From NCBI GenBank assembly GCA_946481735.1, contig CAMLOU010000013.1, positions 1 through 44,936 on the forward strand: a stretch of DNA of 44,936 bases. Reading direction: 5' to 3'. This document shows, in pieces, positions 28,568 to 36,842 of the stretch (positions within the stretch are counted from its first letter, which is position 1; the number at the start of each line of letters is the position of its first letter). A program made the position numbers and the translations under genes. The notes under the pieces are model-generated. The model saw only the letters and a list, made by a program, of their open reading frames with translations. It was not told where the DNA came from and made no database searches. This DNA is from an uncultured Cellvibrio sp. Its GTDB lineage: Bacteria; Pseudomonadota; Gammaproteobacteria; Pseudomonadales; Cellvibrionaceae.

Positions 28568-29350
28568 ATGTCTGAACATGCAAGTGCCGCTGTTGCTGCG
28601 GCCAAGATCCTTGTCGCGCGCCGCCTGACCGGAGAGGCAGGGCCGCGTTTGCCTGAGCCTTGCCGCCCGGCGGATATCGAGGCCGCGCTGGCCATCCAGG
28701 CGGCGGTAACCGACCTCTGGTGCGAAAGCCAGGACGATTCCGTCGGCGCCTGGAAGTGCCTGCAGCCGCCACCGGACAAGCTGGTGGTCGGCCCCATCTA
28801 CACCTCAACCATCAACAGTATTCCGCCGGTCGCGATCTGGCCCAAGGGTGATCGTGCGCGCATTGAGCCGGAACTGGCGTTCTTCTTCGGTAAAGACCTG
28901 CCGCCGCGCGCTGAACCCTATACGCCCGCCGATGTAGATGCCGCCATCGCGCGTACCCATCTGGCATTGGAATTAATCAACAGCCGCTACGAAGACCCGG
29001 CCAGCGCCGCGTTCCCGGAGATGCTGGCTGACGGCCTGGTCAATCAGGGGCTGTTTATCGGTCCGGAGGTGAGTGCGGAGAAATCCAGGCAGGCCAGCGA
29101 GATTCAAATCCATATCGAATATGCCAACGGCGAGACCAGCGAGCACGCCGGTCGCCATCCCAATACCCATCCGCGGGCGCCGCTGTACTGGCTGGCGGAA
29201 TTCCTGCGCAGTCGGGGCCAAGGTATTGTGGCGGGGCAAGCGGTCATCACCGGTTCTTACGCCGGTGTTATAGAGGTGCCATTGAACACCAACATCAAGG
29301 TCTACTACACCGACCTCGGGATGTTGGAAGTCAGCTTCACGGCGAAGTGA
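28568..29350 (+). CDS. 2-keto-4-pentenoate hydratase family protein (MhpD-like)
   Basis: The 260-residue product resembles hydratases and decarboxylases of the MhpD family, which add water to 2-hydroxypenta-2,4-dienoate in meta-cleavage pathways. Supporting segments are DIEAALAIQAAV, ARIEPELAFFFGKDLP (metal-binding Glu region), ALELINSRYED and the C-terminal GSYAGVIEVPLNTNIKVYYTDLG. No other meta-cleavage genes are nearby, so the physiological substrate is uncertain. It is followed by the thioesterase gene 45 bases downstream on the same strand. Confidence 0.85.
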   Translation: MSEHASAAVAAAKILVARRLTGEAGPRLPEPCRPADIEAALAIQAAVTDLWCESQDDSVGAWKCLQPPPDKLVVGPIYTSTINSIPPVAIWPKGDRARIEPELAFFFGKDLPPRAEPYTPADVDAAIARTHLALELINSRYEDPASAAFPEMLADGLVNQGLFIGPEVSAEKSRQASEIQIHIEYANGETSEHAGRHPNTHPRAPLYWLAEFLRSRGQGIVAGQAVITGSYAGVIEVPLNTNIKVYYTDLGMLEVSFTAK

Positions 29351-29395
29351 TCGCGCATATCATCCGCCGGTAAAGACAACTCAGGAGTAGTGTCT

Positions 29396-29806
29396 ATGTC
29401 AGAGTTAAACGCCGAAAAGCCCTTTTTTTCCTGCCAGATTCCGGTCCGTTGGGGCGATATGGATGCCTTCGGGCACGTCAATAACACCCTGTACCTGCGC
29501 TACATAGAGGAAGCACGCTTCCAGTGGATGATGAGCAAAGGCATCCCCATCGGTGGCGATTCCTACCCGGTGGTGGTGAAGATCGGTTGCACCTTTTACC
29601 GGCCGGTATTTCACCCGGAAACCTTGCGCATCGATTGCTATATCTCCGATCCGGGCCGTTCCAGTTTTATGGTGGATTACAAGATCTACACCTCGGCTGA
29701 CCCTGACAATCCGGTAGCCGACAGCTTTTCCAAGGTTGTCTGGGTTGACGGCAAGACAGGAAAATCCATGCCGCTACCGGATGCAGTGCGCGCCTGGTTT
29801 GATTAA
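29396..29806 (+). CDS. YbgC/FadM-type acyl-CoA thioesterase
   Basis: The 136-residue product is a single hot-dog domain with the 4-hydroxybenzoyl-CoA thioesterase-like motif RWGDMDAFGHVNNTLYLRYIEEAR at about residues 19-42. The Asp in GDMD is the expected catalytic residue. The ATG at 29396 has AGGAG 8 bases upstream; the in-frame GTG at 29390 is too close to it. It hydrolyses an acyl-CoA of unknown chain length. It converges with the EAL gene, with stops 5 bases apart. Confidence 0.88.
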   Translation: MSELNAEKPFFSCQIPVRWGDMDAFGHVNNTLYLRYIEEARFQWMMSKGIPIGGDSYPVVVKIGCTFYRPVFHPETLRIDCYISDPGRSSFMVDYKIYTSADPDNPVADSFSKVVWVDGKTGKSMPLPDAVRAWFD

Positions 29807-29811
29807 CAGGC

Positions 29812-30579
29812 TCAGTCCAATAGGCCGAAATCAACCGGCGGTAAGTGTTCAACAGCCGGTTTAGCAAACAAATAACCTTGGAAAAGATTAACGCCCATCG
29901 CGCGCAGGGTATCCAGCTCTGCGCGGGTTTCCACACCTTCCGCGATGATGGTGATATCCAGCTCCAGCGCGGTACTCACCACGCCTTTCACAATAGATTG
30001 ACGAACGCGATTGCTATCGAGGTTGCGGATTAAGTCCATGTCCAGCTTGATGATGTGCGGCTGGAACTCGGCCAGCAGATTCAAGCCCGCATGACCTGCG
30101 CCGAAATCATCAATGGCGGTAACGAAGCCCTGGTTGCGATATTCGGAAAAAATATTGGCCAAATGGTCGGGGTCGCGGATGGGTTCGGATTCGGTGACTT
30201 CGAAGATTATTCGCTCACACGGGAAATTATTCTTTCGCGCCGCTTCCAATGTTGAGCGAATGCACGCCTGCGGTCGATACACGGCATTGGGCAGAAAATT
30301 GATGCTCAGATAAGACTGCATCTGCAAACGCGTGGCCAATTCAATAGCGCGTATGCGACACAATTGGTCAAACTGGTAACGGTTGGCCTCTGTGACTTGA
30401 CTCAGGATGGCATAAGCGCCCTCGCCGTTGATGCCGCGCACTAACGCCTCGTGGGCAAAAATGTTGCGTTGGCTGATATCCACAATAGGCTGAAACGCCA
30501 TGGTGAACTCAAACGGCAGGGGCGGCATGTTCCGGCAATCCCCACATCCCGCAGTCTGGGGGTCGATCTTCTCTGTCAT
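29812..30579 (-). CDS. Stand-alone EAL-domain cyclic-di-GMP phosphodiesterase
   Basis: The 255-residue protein is one EAL domain with no GGDEF or sensor domain. The catalytic set is intact by hand count: Glu44 in EALVRG, Asn94 in SINFLP, Glu127 in EVTE, Asp157-Asp158 in IDDFGAG, Lys178, Glu214 in EGVET and Gln234. It should therefore hydrolyse c-di-GMP. The N-terminus carries a Cys12-x-x-Cys15 pair (CGDC) before the domain, which could bind metal or act as a redox switch. Its partner is unknown. Confidence 0.9.
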   Translation of the reverse strand: MTEKIDPQTAGCGDCRNMPPLPFEFTMAFQPIVDISQRNIFAHEALVRGINGEGAYAILSQVTEANRYQFDQLCRIRAIELATRLQMQSYLSINFLPNAVYRPQACIRSTLEAARKNNFPCERIIFEVTESEPIRDPDHLANIFSEYRNQGFVTAIDDFGAGHAGLNLLAEFQPHIIKLDMDLIRNLDSNRVRQSIVKGVVSTALELDITIIAEGVETRAELDTLRAMGVNLFQGYLFAKPAVEHLPPVDFGLLD

Positions 30580-30845
30580 TCATAACCTCTCTGTTAGATT
30601 AGGCTGTACTCGCTAGTGCTATGGAATGGTGTGCATGGCAGTCCCCAGTATAGGTGACCGAAAGTCGCCAGGCAGGAAGGCTAAGGATTCTGAGTGAATT
30701 TTATTAATGGGGGTATTTGTCCCTATTCGTCAGATCGGGGTGGCCAACTGTACATGCAGCCAGTAAAATCGGACGAATCCCTGAATCCGCGCTGGAAAAA
30801 CGGTAGACTACCGCCCTTTTCACCACACCGACGATAGACGTGCTT

Positions 30846-33056
30846 ATGGATGTTTCGCCCCTGCTCAATCACCTTAACGATGCCCAACGTGCCGCTGTGT
30901 CGGCACCGGCTGGCAATCAGCTGATCCTCGCCGGAGCGGGCAGTGGCAAGACGCGGGTGCTGGTGCATCGTATCGCCTGGTTGATCCAGGTCGAGCGGGT
31001 ATCGCCCTATTCCATTATGGCGGTGACCTTTACCAACAAAGCGGCGCGGGAGATGCGCGGTCGTCTGGAAGAGCTGTTCAGCGAAACCCACCAGAACATC
31101 AACACGCGCAATATGTGGGTGGGGACATTTCACGGTTTGGCGCATCGCTTGTTGAAAGCCCATTGGCAGGACGCGAACCTGCCGCAGAATTTCCAGATCC
31201 TCGACAGTGATGATCAACTGCGCCTGATCAAGCGTGTGTATCAGACACTGAATCTCGATGAGAATAAATGGCCCCATCGCCAGGCCCAGTGGTACATCAA
31301 CGGCCAGAAAGATGAAGGCTTACGCCCGCAGCATATCCAGGAAACCGGCGATCCCTTTGTGCGCACCATGCTGCAAATTTATCGCGCCTACGAAGAAGAT
31401 TGCCAGCGCGGCGGTATGGTGGATTTTGCTGAATTGCTGTTGCGTGCCCACGAACTCTGGTTGAACAAACCGCATATCCTCGAACATTACCGCAATCGTT
31501 TTCCGTTTATCCTCGTCGACGAATTCCAGGATACCAACAGCGTGCAATACGCCTGGTTGCGCGTGTTGGCCGGCAAACAATGTTATGTGACGGCGGTGGG
31601 TGATGATGATCAGTCCATCTACGGTTGGCGCGGTGCCAAGATTGAAAATATCCAGAGTTTTGCCGACGACTTTGGTAACGCGGAAACCATTCGCCTCGAA
31701 CAAAATTACCGTTCCACCTCCATGATTCTTGAAGCAGCCAACGCGGTGATTGCACATAACTTTGGTCGCCTCGGCAAAGAGTTGTGGACCGAGGGCGCCG
31801 AGGGCGAGCCGATTTCGCTGTATGCGGCATACAACGAGCAGGATGAAGCGCGGTTTATTGTGGAACGCATCCAGGAATGGGTTCGCCAGGGCAATAATAA
31901 AAATGCCTGCGCGATTTTGTATCGTTCCAACGCCCAGTCGCGCGTATTGGAAGAAGCCTTGCTGCGTGAAGGCATTGCCTATCGCATCTACGGCGGCCAG
32001 CGATTCTATGATCGGCTGGAAATTAAAAACGCTGTGGCCTATATGCGTTTGATCAACAATCCGCACGATGATGCGGCGTTCGAGCGGGTCATCAATACGC
32101 CGACGCGCGGTATCGGCGGTAAAACCGTGGATGATATTCGCCAGTTCGCGCGGGAGAATGGCTGCTCACTGTGGCGCGCCGCTGAAATGATGATTGCCAA
32201 TCGCGTGTTAACCGCGCGTGCTGGCAATGCGGTGCAAACCTTTATTACGCTGGTCAGCAAACTCGCTCACGACGCGAATGAAATTGATATCCATGGTGAT
32301 GTGCCGACGCTGGATCAGATTGCCCGACAGGTTATTGAAGACACTGGCCTGCTGGATTTCCATCAAAGTGAAAAGGGTGAGAAAGGCCAGGCGCGGGGCG
32401 AAAACCTGCAGGAATTGGTTAACGCCTGTCGCGTGTTCGATGTGGATGAAGAAGATGAAATGTCAGCGCTGCAACAGTTTCTCGATACGGCCGCACTGGA
32501 TGCCGGTGAAACCCAGGCAGACGAATTTGAAGATGCGGTGCAGATGATGACGCTGCACTCGGCAAAAGGTCTGGAGTTTCCGTTGGTGTTTATGGCCGGT
32601 GTGGAGGAAGGTTTGTTTCCCCATAAAATGTCGGCGGATGATCCCGACCGTTTGGAAGAAGAACGTCGCTTGTGTTACGTGGGTATTACGCGGGCGATGG
32701 AAAAACTGTACATCAGTTATGCGGAAACCCGGCGCCTTTACGGTAACGAGACATTTAATGCGGTGTCGCGGTTTGTGAAAGAAATTCCGAGCAAGTGTAT
32801 TCAGGAAGTGCGTTTGAAGACGGCGGTGACGCGGCCGGTGAGTTATCAGCGTAATGGTGGTAATGCGGCGCGTTTGAGTGATAGTGGTGAGGGGACGGGT
32901 TTTCATTTGGGCCAGCGGGTGCAGCATGCGATTTTTGGCGAGGGTGTGATTTTGCATTTTGAGGGCCAGGGTGCGGGGGCGCGGGTGCAGGTGAATTTTG
33001 ATAATGAAGGGAGTAAGTGGTTGATGATGCAGTATGCTAATTTGGCGGCGATATAG
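30846..33056 (+). CDS. uvrD: DNA helicase II UvrD
   Basis: UvrD is the SF1 helicase of nucleotide excision and mismatch repair. From the ATG at 30846 (MDVSPLLNHLNDAQRAAV, the same opening as E. coli UvrD) it has 736 residues. Walker A GAGSGKT is near residue 31, followed by TFTNKAAREM, VDEFQDTN, VGDDDQSIYGWRGA, QNYRST and late YVGITRAMEKL. The earlier in-frame GTG at 30840 adds two residues. The last ~100 codons use G or T at nearly every third position, unlike the first half. Confidence 0.96.
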   Translation: MDVSPLLNHLNDAQRAAVSAPAGNQLILAGAGSGKTRVLVHRIAWLIQVERVSPYSIMAVTFTNKAAREMRGRLEELFSETHQNINTRNMWVGTFHGLAHRLLKAHWQDANLPQNFQILDSDDQLRLIKRVYQTLNLDENKWPHRQAQWYINGQKDEGLRPQHIQETGDPFVRTMLQIYRAYEEDCQRGGMVDFAELLLRAHELWLNKPHILEHYRNRFPFILVDEFQDTNSVQYAWLRVLAGKQCYVTAVGDDDQSIYGWRGAKIENIQSFADDFGNAETIRLEQNYRSTSMILEAANAVIAHNFGRLGKELWTEGAEGEPISLYAAYNEQDEARFIVERIQEWVRQGNNKNACAILYRSNAQSRVLEEALLREGIAYRIYGGQRFYDRLEIKNAVAYMRLINNPHDDAAFERVINTPTRGIGGKTVDDIRQFARENGCSLWRAAEMMIANRVLTARAGNAVQTFITLVSKLAHDANEIDIHGDVPTLDQIARQVIEDTGLLDFHQSEKGEKGQARGENLQELVNACRVFDVDEEDEMSALQQFLDTAALDAGETQADEFEDAVQMMTLHSAKGLEFPLVFMAGVEEGLFPHKMSADDPDRLEEERRLCYVGITRAMEKLYISYAETRRLYGNETFNAVSRFVKEIPSKCIQEVRLKTAVTRPVSYQRNGGNAARLSDSGEGTGFHLGQRVQHAIFGEGVILHFEGQGAGARVQVNFDNEGSKWLMMQYANLAAI

Positions 33057-33064
33057 AGCTTGCT

Positions 33065-33091
33065 GGGAGTTGTGCTTTGCAACCCGTTTTT
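33065..33091 (+). terminator. Likely intrinsic terminator of uvrD
   Basis: GGGAGTTG (33065-33072) pairs with CAACCC (33080-33085), with one bulged A and a 7-base loop. It is followed by GTTTTT, starting 8 bases after the uvrD stop. The stem is short but the T tract is good. Confidence 0.6.
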
Positions 33092-33108
33092 CATGCGGTT
33101 ATATGTTT

Positions 33109-33163
33109 CGAAAACGCATGAACACATCCCTGTGGCTCCCTCAATTCATCCGTGAATTGAGGG
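33109..33163 (+). repeat. Intergenic hairpin repeat, copy 1
   Basis: A 55-base element starts CGAAAACGCATG, continues with CATCCCTGT and ends in an 11-bp perfect hairpin, CCCTCAATTCA with TGAATTGAGGG (33138-33148 and 33153-33163), around the tetraloop TCCG. A second copy in reverse orientation lies at 44882-44936, identical at about 49 of 55 positions. This copy sits downstream of uvrD and is followed by TTTTG, so it could also back up termination. Confidence 0.85.
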
Positions 33164-33257
33164 TTTTGAAATGAATCTCTTCATGACAAACTTGCATCAT
33201 CCGATGCGTCAATCAGAGTCTAAAGAATTCCATCAATTAAAATAACGAATAACAATC

Positions 33258-34415
33258 ATGACTGAAACATCCCCACAAAAAGTTAATTGGTATCCCTTGG
33301 TGATCCTGGCGCTGGTGGCAGCGTTGGTGTTGGTATTTTCGCTGTTGGTGCTGGAAAAAACCCGGGTTAAGTCCACCGGTGCGGAGGCGTTTGAGAAGGC
33401 GGTTCAGCCGAGTTATCGGTGGCGGATGGTGACGACCTGGCCGAAGAATTTTCCGGGTTTGGGGACTACGGCTGAAACCTTTGCCGAGTATGTTAATGCG
33501 ATGAGTGATGGTCGTTTGCAGGTTCATGTGTATGGGGCAAATGAGATTGTGCCGGCGATGGGGGTGTTTGATGCGGTGTCGTCGGGCAGTGTGGAGATGG
33601 GGCACGGGGGGGCTTATTATTGGCGCGGCAAGGCGCCGGCGGCGCAATTTTTTACGACGATTCCGTTTGGTATGAATGCACAGGAGATGAATGGCTGGTT
33701 GCATCATGGCGGTGGGTTGGAATTGTGGCGTGAGGTGTATGCGCCGTTTAATTTAATCCCGTTTGCCGGTGGTAATACCGGGATTCAGATGGCGGGTTGG
33801 TTTAATCGTGAGATCAATCGCATTGAAGATTTGCGCGGGTTAAAGATGCGTATTCCCGGCATGGCGGGTGATGTATTTAATCGGGCGGGTGGTACCTCGG
33901 TGAATATTCCCGGCGGTGAGTTGTATACCGCGTTGCAAACCGGTGTGATTGATGCGGCGGAGTGGGTTGGGCCGGAGAATGATCTGGCGTTTGGTTTTCA
34001 TCAGGTGGCCAAATATTATTATTACCCTGGCTGGCAGGAGCCGGGTTCTACCCTGGAGCTGATTGTTAACAAGCAAGCGTTTGAGTCGCTGCCGACAGAT
34101 TTGCAGGCGATTGTCACTGTGGCAGCGCGTGCGGCGAATCAGGATATGCTGGACCGTTATACCGCGCGTAATAATGCGGCGTTAAAAGAGCTGGCAGAGA
34201 AAGGTGTGGAGGTTCGGCGCTTGCCGGATGAGGTGTTACAACACTTGCACGACATCAGTATGCAGCTCTACGCTGAGCAGGCGGCACAGGATCCGATGTT
34301 CAAAAAAGTTTATGATTCCTATCAGGCATTCCTGCAAATGGCCACCGAGTATCACAAGGTATCCGAACATACCTATTACGATGTCCGTGAGCAAACGCAA
34401 CAAAAAGCGCATTGA
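33258..34415 (+). CDS. dctP: TRAP transporter solute-binding protein (DctP/TakP-like)
   Basis: The 385-residue protein is the extracytoplasmic receptor of a tripartite ATP-independent transporter. A hydrophobic helix at about residues 11-33 acts as signal or anchor, with no clear cleavage site. The mature part has WRMVTTWPKNFPGLGT, DAVSSGSVEMGHGGAYYWRGKAPAAQFF, the signature LRGLKMRIPGMAGDVFNRAGGT, and ALQTGVIDAAEWVGPEND. The wording resembles TakP, which binds 2-oxo acids. Its permease genes are not adjacent; a matching pair lies 3.7 kb away on the other strand. Third positions are strongly G/T-biased. Confidence 0.92.
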   Translation: MTETSPQKVNWYPLVILALVAALVLVFSLLVLEKTRVKSTGAEAFEKAVQPSYRWRMVTTWPKNFPGLGTTAETFAEYVNAMSDGRLQVHVYGANEIVPAMGVFDAVSSGSVEMGHGGAYYWRGKAPAAQFFTTIPFGMNAQEMNGWLHHGGGLELWREVYAPFNLIPFAGGNTGIQMAGWFNREINRIEDLRGLKMRIPGMAGDVFNRAGGTSVNIPGGELYTALQTGVIDAAEWVGPENDLAFGFHQVAKYYYYPGWQEPGSTLELIVNKQAFESLPTDLQAIVTVAARAANQDMLDRYTARNNAALKELAEKGVEVRRLPDEVLQHLHDISMQLYAEQAAQDPMFKKVYDSYQAFLQMATEYHKVSEHTYYDVREQTQQKAH

Positions 34416-34421
34416 TCGTAG

Positions 34422-34454
34422 GTCGGATTAGCCGCAAGCGCGGCGTAATCCGAC
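34422..34454. repeat. REP-like palindrome between convergent genes
   Basis: GTCGGATTA (34422-34430) pairs with TAATCCGAC (34446-34454). An inner stem, GCCGC (34431-34435) with GCGGC (34440-34444), closes an AAGC loop, with one bulged G. It fills the gap between the convergent TRAP receptor and VCBS genes. Similar GGTCGGATTA palindromes are known to recur in many proteobacteria. Confidence 0.75.
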
Positions 34455-34470
34455 TCCATTACTTATACAA

Positions 34471-36027
34471 TCACTTCACTATCAAAACCTGTACCTGATT
34501 ACGCAGCTCTTTTTTCTCCTGCGCATCAAAGGGTAATACCAGATCATCTTGCCCGTCGTTATTCACATCCATCACCCGCACTTTGGAACCATCGCGCGGA
34601 AGCGCGACGTTAAATTGCAGGCGTTCCCGATCAAATAATTGTTTTTCATCGCTGCGATTAACGATCAGCCGCTGCTGCTTTTCGCCGACCCATAAGTCTT
34701 TGTAGGTTTTATCGACATGGCCGGCCAACTGAAACAGCGGCAGGTCAACACGGCCACCACTGATACTGATGCTGGCAGTGGTCTTATGGATGTGGTCGGG
34801 TTTTTCGTTGAAACTCCGGTCTGGTTTCATGCGATAAAACTGCACTTCCATCCCGGCGTTGCCGCTGATCAGCGCGCGCACCATCAGGCCCAGGCCAAAA
34901 TGCACACTCGGCGTATAAAAATCCTTGCGGCCATCGCCATCGATATCCGCGAATACAGATTCAAATTGTATTCCGTGGGTATTGATGCGTGTGTCCGGCT
35001 TTGCCTCGAAATAAAGACCCTCGTCACCAGCGCGGCCGTAATGAATCAGGTAGTCGTAATTTTGCTCCAGGGCATCGGCAAACTTTTCGCGGCGGATGAT
35101 GATGTCCGCCAAATCGTCGCCATCCAGATCGGTCACATCAAATAAGCGATTGATCACCAGACCGTCGTAATTGCGTCCGTCGCCCGGGCGCAAGCTGGCT
35201 TCGCTGTCGGAAGAAATTGTCATGCCCGGGCGATAGACCCTGGCTTGTTCAGGAAAGCTGCCATCTTTATCTTGGGTAAAGATCAGCAGTTGATCATCGC
35301 GAGCAAAAACAATATCGGTTTTATCATCAAGGTTGATATCCACAAGGTAGGGTTTGCGGGGCGAGTAGCGCGGAATTTCCTCATAGGTTTCCACTGTCGC
35401 ATCAACAGTCAGGGGAAAATGGGCAAAGCTGCCGTCGTCGCCTTGCAACCATAAGTGATAACGGGTGAAGTCGGCGATCAACAAATCACTTAAACCATCG
35501 TTATTTACATCAACCACCATATCGGTATGGCGCAAGCGTTTTTGATCTGCCAGTGCATAGATGGATGAGGTTTTTACCAGCGGTGATAAGGTATTGTTGC
35601 TCAGCGAATAATGGCTCACGCCCTCGGTGGTATGAAACACCAATTGCTTCCCTGTGTGGCCGCTGAGTTTCATCGCGCTGAAAAATTGTGCTTGTATGGG
35701 AATGGCAATAGTGCGGGCGCTGAAATTTTCCAGGTTGATTACCGACAGCCAGCGCCCATCGGCCGCATGGCCAGACACCGCCAGGTGATTATTGATCCGG
35801 GGATTATCAGGTAGAGAGTTATCTGGCAGCGAGTTATCAGACGGGGAATTATCAACCAGTGAGTGACTAGCGGGTGATTTGTTAGCCTCCGGGTCACTGG
35901 AAAGCAATACCAGGTCGCCATTCGCGGGATGTGTTAAAGGAACGGTCTTGAGGCTGAACGCCAGGGCGTGAACCTGTAAGGCAATGCAGGCGGCCAATGT
36001 ACCGACAATCACTGGAAATTTTCTCAC
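34471..36027 (-). CDS. Exported VCBS/FG-GAP repeat protein
   Basis: The 518-residue protein has a signal peptide (MRKFPVIVGTLAACIALQVHALA). A low-complexity linker of five pentapeptide-like units (SLVDN, SPSDN, SLPDN, SLPDN, PRINN) spans residues 56-80. It is followed by several Ca2+-binding-type repeats of the form DxNxDGxxDxxxxD, such as DVNNDGLSDLLIAD, DINLDDKTDIVF, DLDGDDLADIII, DIDGDGRKDFY and DVNNDGQDDLVL. The fold is probably a beta-propeller exported to the periplasm or surface. Its role is unknown. It is the only member of its kind here. Confidence 0.88.
   Translation of the reverse strand: MRKFPVIVGTLAACIALQVHALAFSLKTVPLTHPANGDLVLLSSDPEANKSPASHSLVDNSPSDNSLPDNSLPDNPRINNHLAVSGHAADGRWLSVINLENFSARTIAIPIQAQFFSAMKLSGHTGKQLVFHTTEGVSHYSLSNNTLSPLVKTSSIYALADQKRLRHTDMVVDVNNDGLSDLLIADFTRYHLWLQGDDGSFAHFPLTVDATVETYEEIPRYSPRKPYLVDINLDDKTDIVFARDDQLLIFTQDKDGSFPEQARVYRPGMTISSDSEASLRPGDGRNYDGLVINRLFDVTDLDGDDLADIIIRREKFADALEQNYDYLIHYGRAGDEGLYFEAKPDTRINTHGIQFESVFADIDGDGRKDFYTPSVHFGLGLMVRALISGNAGMEVQFYRMKPDRSFNEKPDHIHKTTASISISGGRVDLPLFQLAGHVDKTYKDLWVGEKQQRLIVNRSDEKQLFDRERLQFNVALPRDGSKVRVMDVNNDGQDDLVLPFDAQEKKELRNQVQVLIVK
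35788..35877 (-). repeat. 15-bp imperfect tandem repeat in the VCBS gene
   Basis: About six 15-base units in register (for example ATTATCAGGTAGAGA, GTTATCTGGCAGCGA, GTTATCAGACGGGGA) encode the SLPDN-type pentapeptide linker. The in-frame unit length lets copy number change without a frameshift. Confidence 0.75.
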
Positions 36028-36144
36028 AATCCCTCCGTTGATAACCCTGTAGCGGTATAGACAAGCCGATCCGCGATTCTTTCAATGTCAGGCTGTAAGC
36101 TTGAGGATCATGGCTACGAATGTGACCTGCCACGCGCTTTGGCA

Positions 36145-36177
36145 TAAAAAAACGGGAGGCCTGTGCCTCCCATTTTT
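36145..36177 (-). terminator. Bidirectional intrinsic terminator after yceI
   Basis: GGGAGGC (36154-36160), loop CTGT and GCCTCCC (36165-36171) are flanked by seven A on the left and TTTTT on the right. On the minus strand this is a classic hairpin plus T7 terminator for yceI. It would also work on the plus strand. Confidence 0.88.
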
Positions 36178-36209
36178 AAACCCACGGATAACGTGTTGCT
36201 TGATAGCTT

Positions 36210-36785
36210 TTACTGCTTGATACCTTCGACATGCAATTCCAGTTTAACGGTTTGCGAAGCCGGGCCGAGGTCTTTGGTGATGTTGAAATCTTTCAAGGCA
36301 ATTTCGGTTTCACCTTCAAAGCCAACGCGATAGCCGCCCCAGGGATCTTTACCTTCACCGACTTTATCGACTTCAATGGTGATGCTTTTGGTTACGCCAT
36401 TCAGCGTCAGGTCGCCGATGATATCGAACTCATCGCCGTCATCGGGCACGATCTTCTTGCTGACAAAGGTTGCCTTGGGAAATTTTTCCACGTTAAGGAA
36501 ATCGCTGCTGCGCAAATGCTTGTCGCGTTCGGCATGGTTGCTGTCAACGCTGGTGGTGTCGATGGTGACATTGATGGTGCTGGCAGCCACATCTTTGGGG
36601 TCGTAAGTAAAATCGCCGCTGAAATTATTGAAGCGACCGGTGAGGTAGCTGTAACCCAGATGCTGGATACTGAAGTTGATAGAGGCGTGGGCGCCTTTGG
36701 TGTCGATAACATATTTATCCGCCAGCGCCGGCAAACTGGCAAGACCGGCAGCAGCAAAAGCTAAAACAGCAAGTGATTTTTTCAT
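36210..36785 (-). CDS. yceI: YceI family periplasmic protein
   Basis: The 191-residue product starts [22 protein letters not shown], a clear signal peptide, then [22 protein letters not shown], the YceI lipocalin-like opening. Later segments [20 protein letters not shown] and [15 protein letters not shown] are typical. Family members bind polyisoprenoids such as ubiquinone-8. I start at the ATG at 36785; the longer in-frame start at 36818 adds 11 residues without a signal-like character. The b561 gene lies 57 bases upstream, like yceJ-yceI of E. coli. Confidence 0.93.
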   Translation of the reverse strand: MKKSLAVLAFAAAGLASLPALADKYVIDTKGAHASINFSIQHLGYSYLTGRFNNFSGDFTYDPKDVAASTINVTIDTTSVDSNHAERDKHLRSSDFLNVEKFPKATFVSKKIVPDDGDEFDIIGDLTLNGVTKSITIEVDKVGEGKDPWGGYRVGFEGETEIALKDFNITKDLGPASQTVKLELHVEGIKQ

Positions 36786-36842
36786 CCTAATTCTCCTAAA
36801 TGGACCAGATTGAACCAAACAACACGTGAAAGGAAATTGATA

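Noticed and set aside
33258..34415. Horizontal acquisition of the TRAP receptor gene based on its G/T-rich codons
   Set aside because: The same bias begins inside the conserved uvrD gene, so a local compositional effect is more likely.
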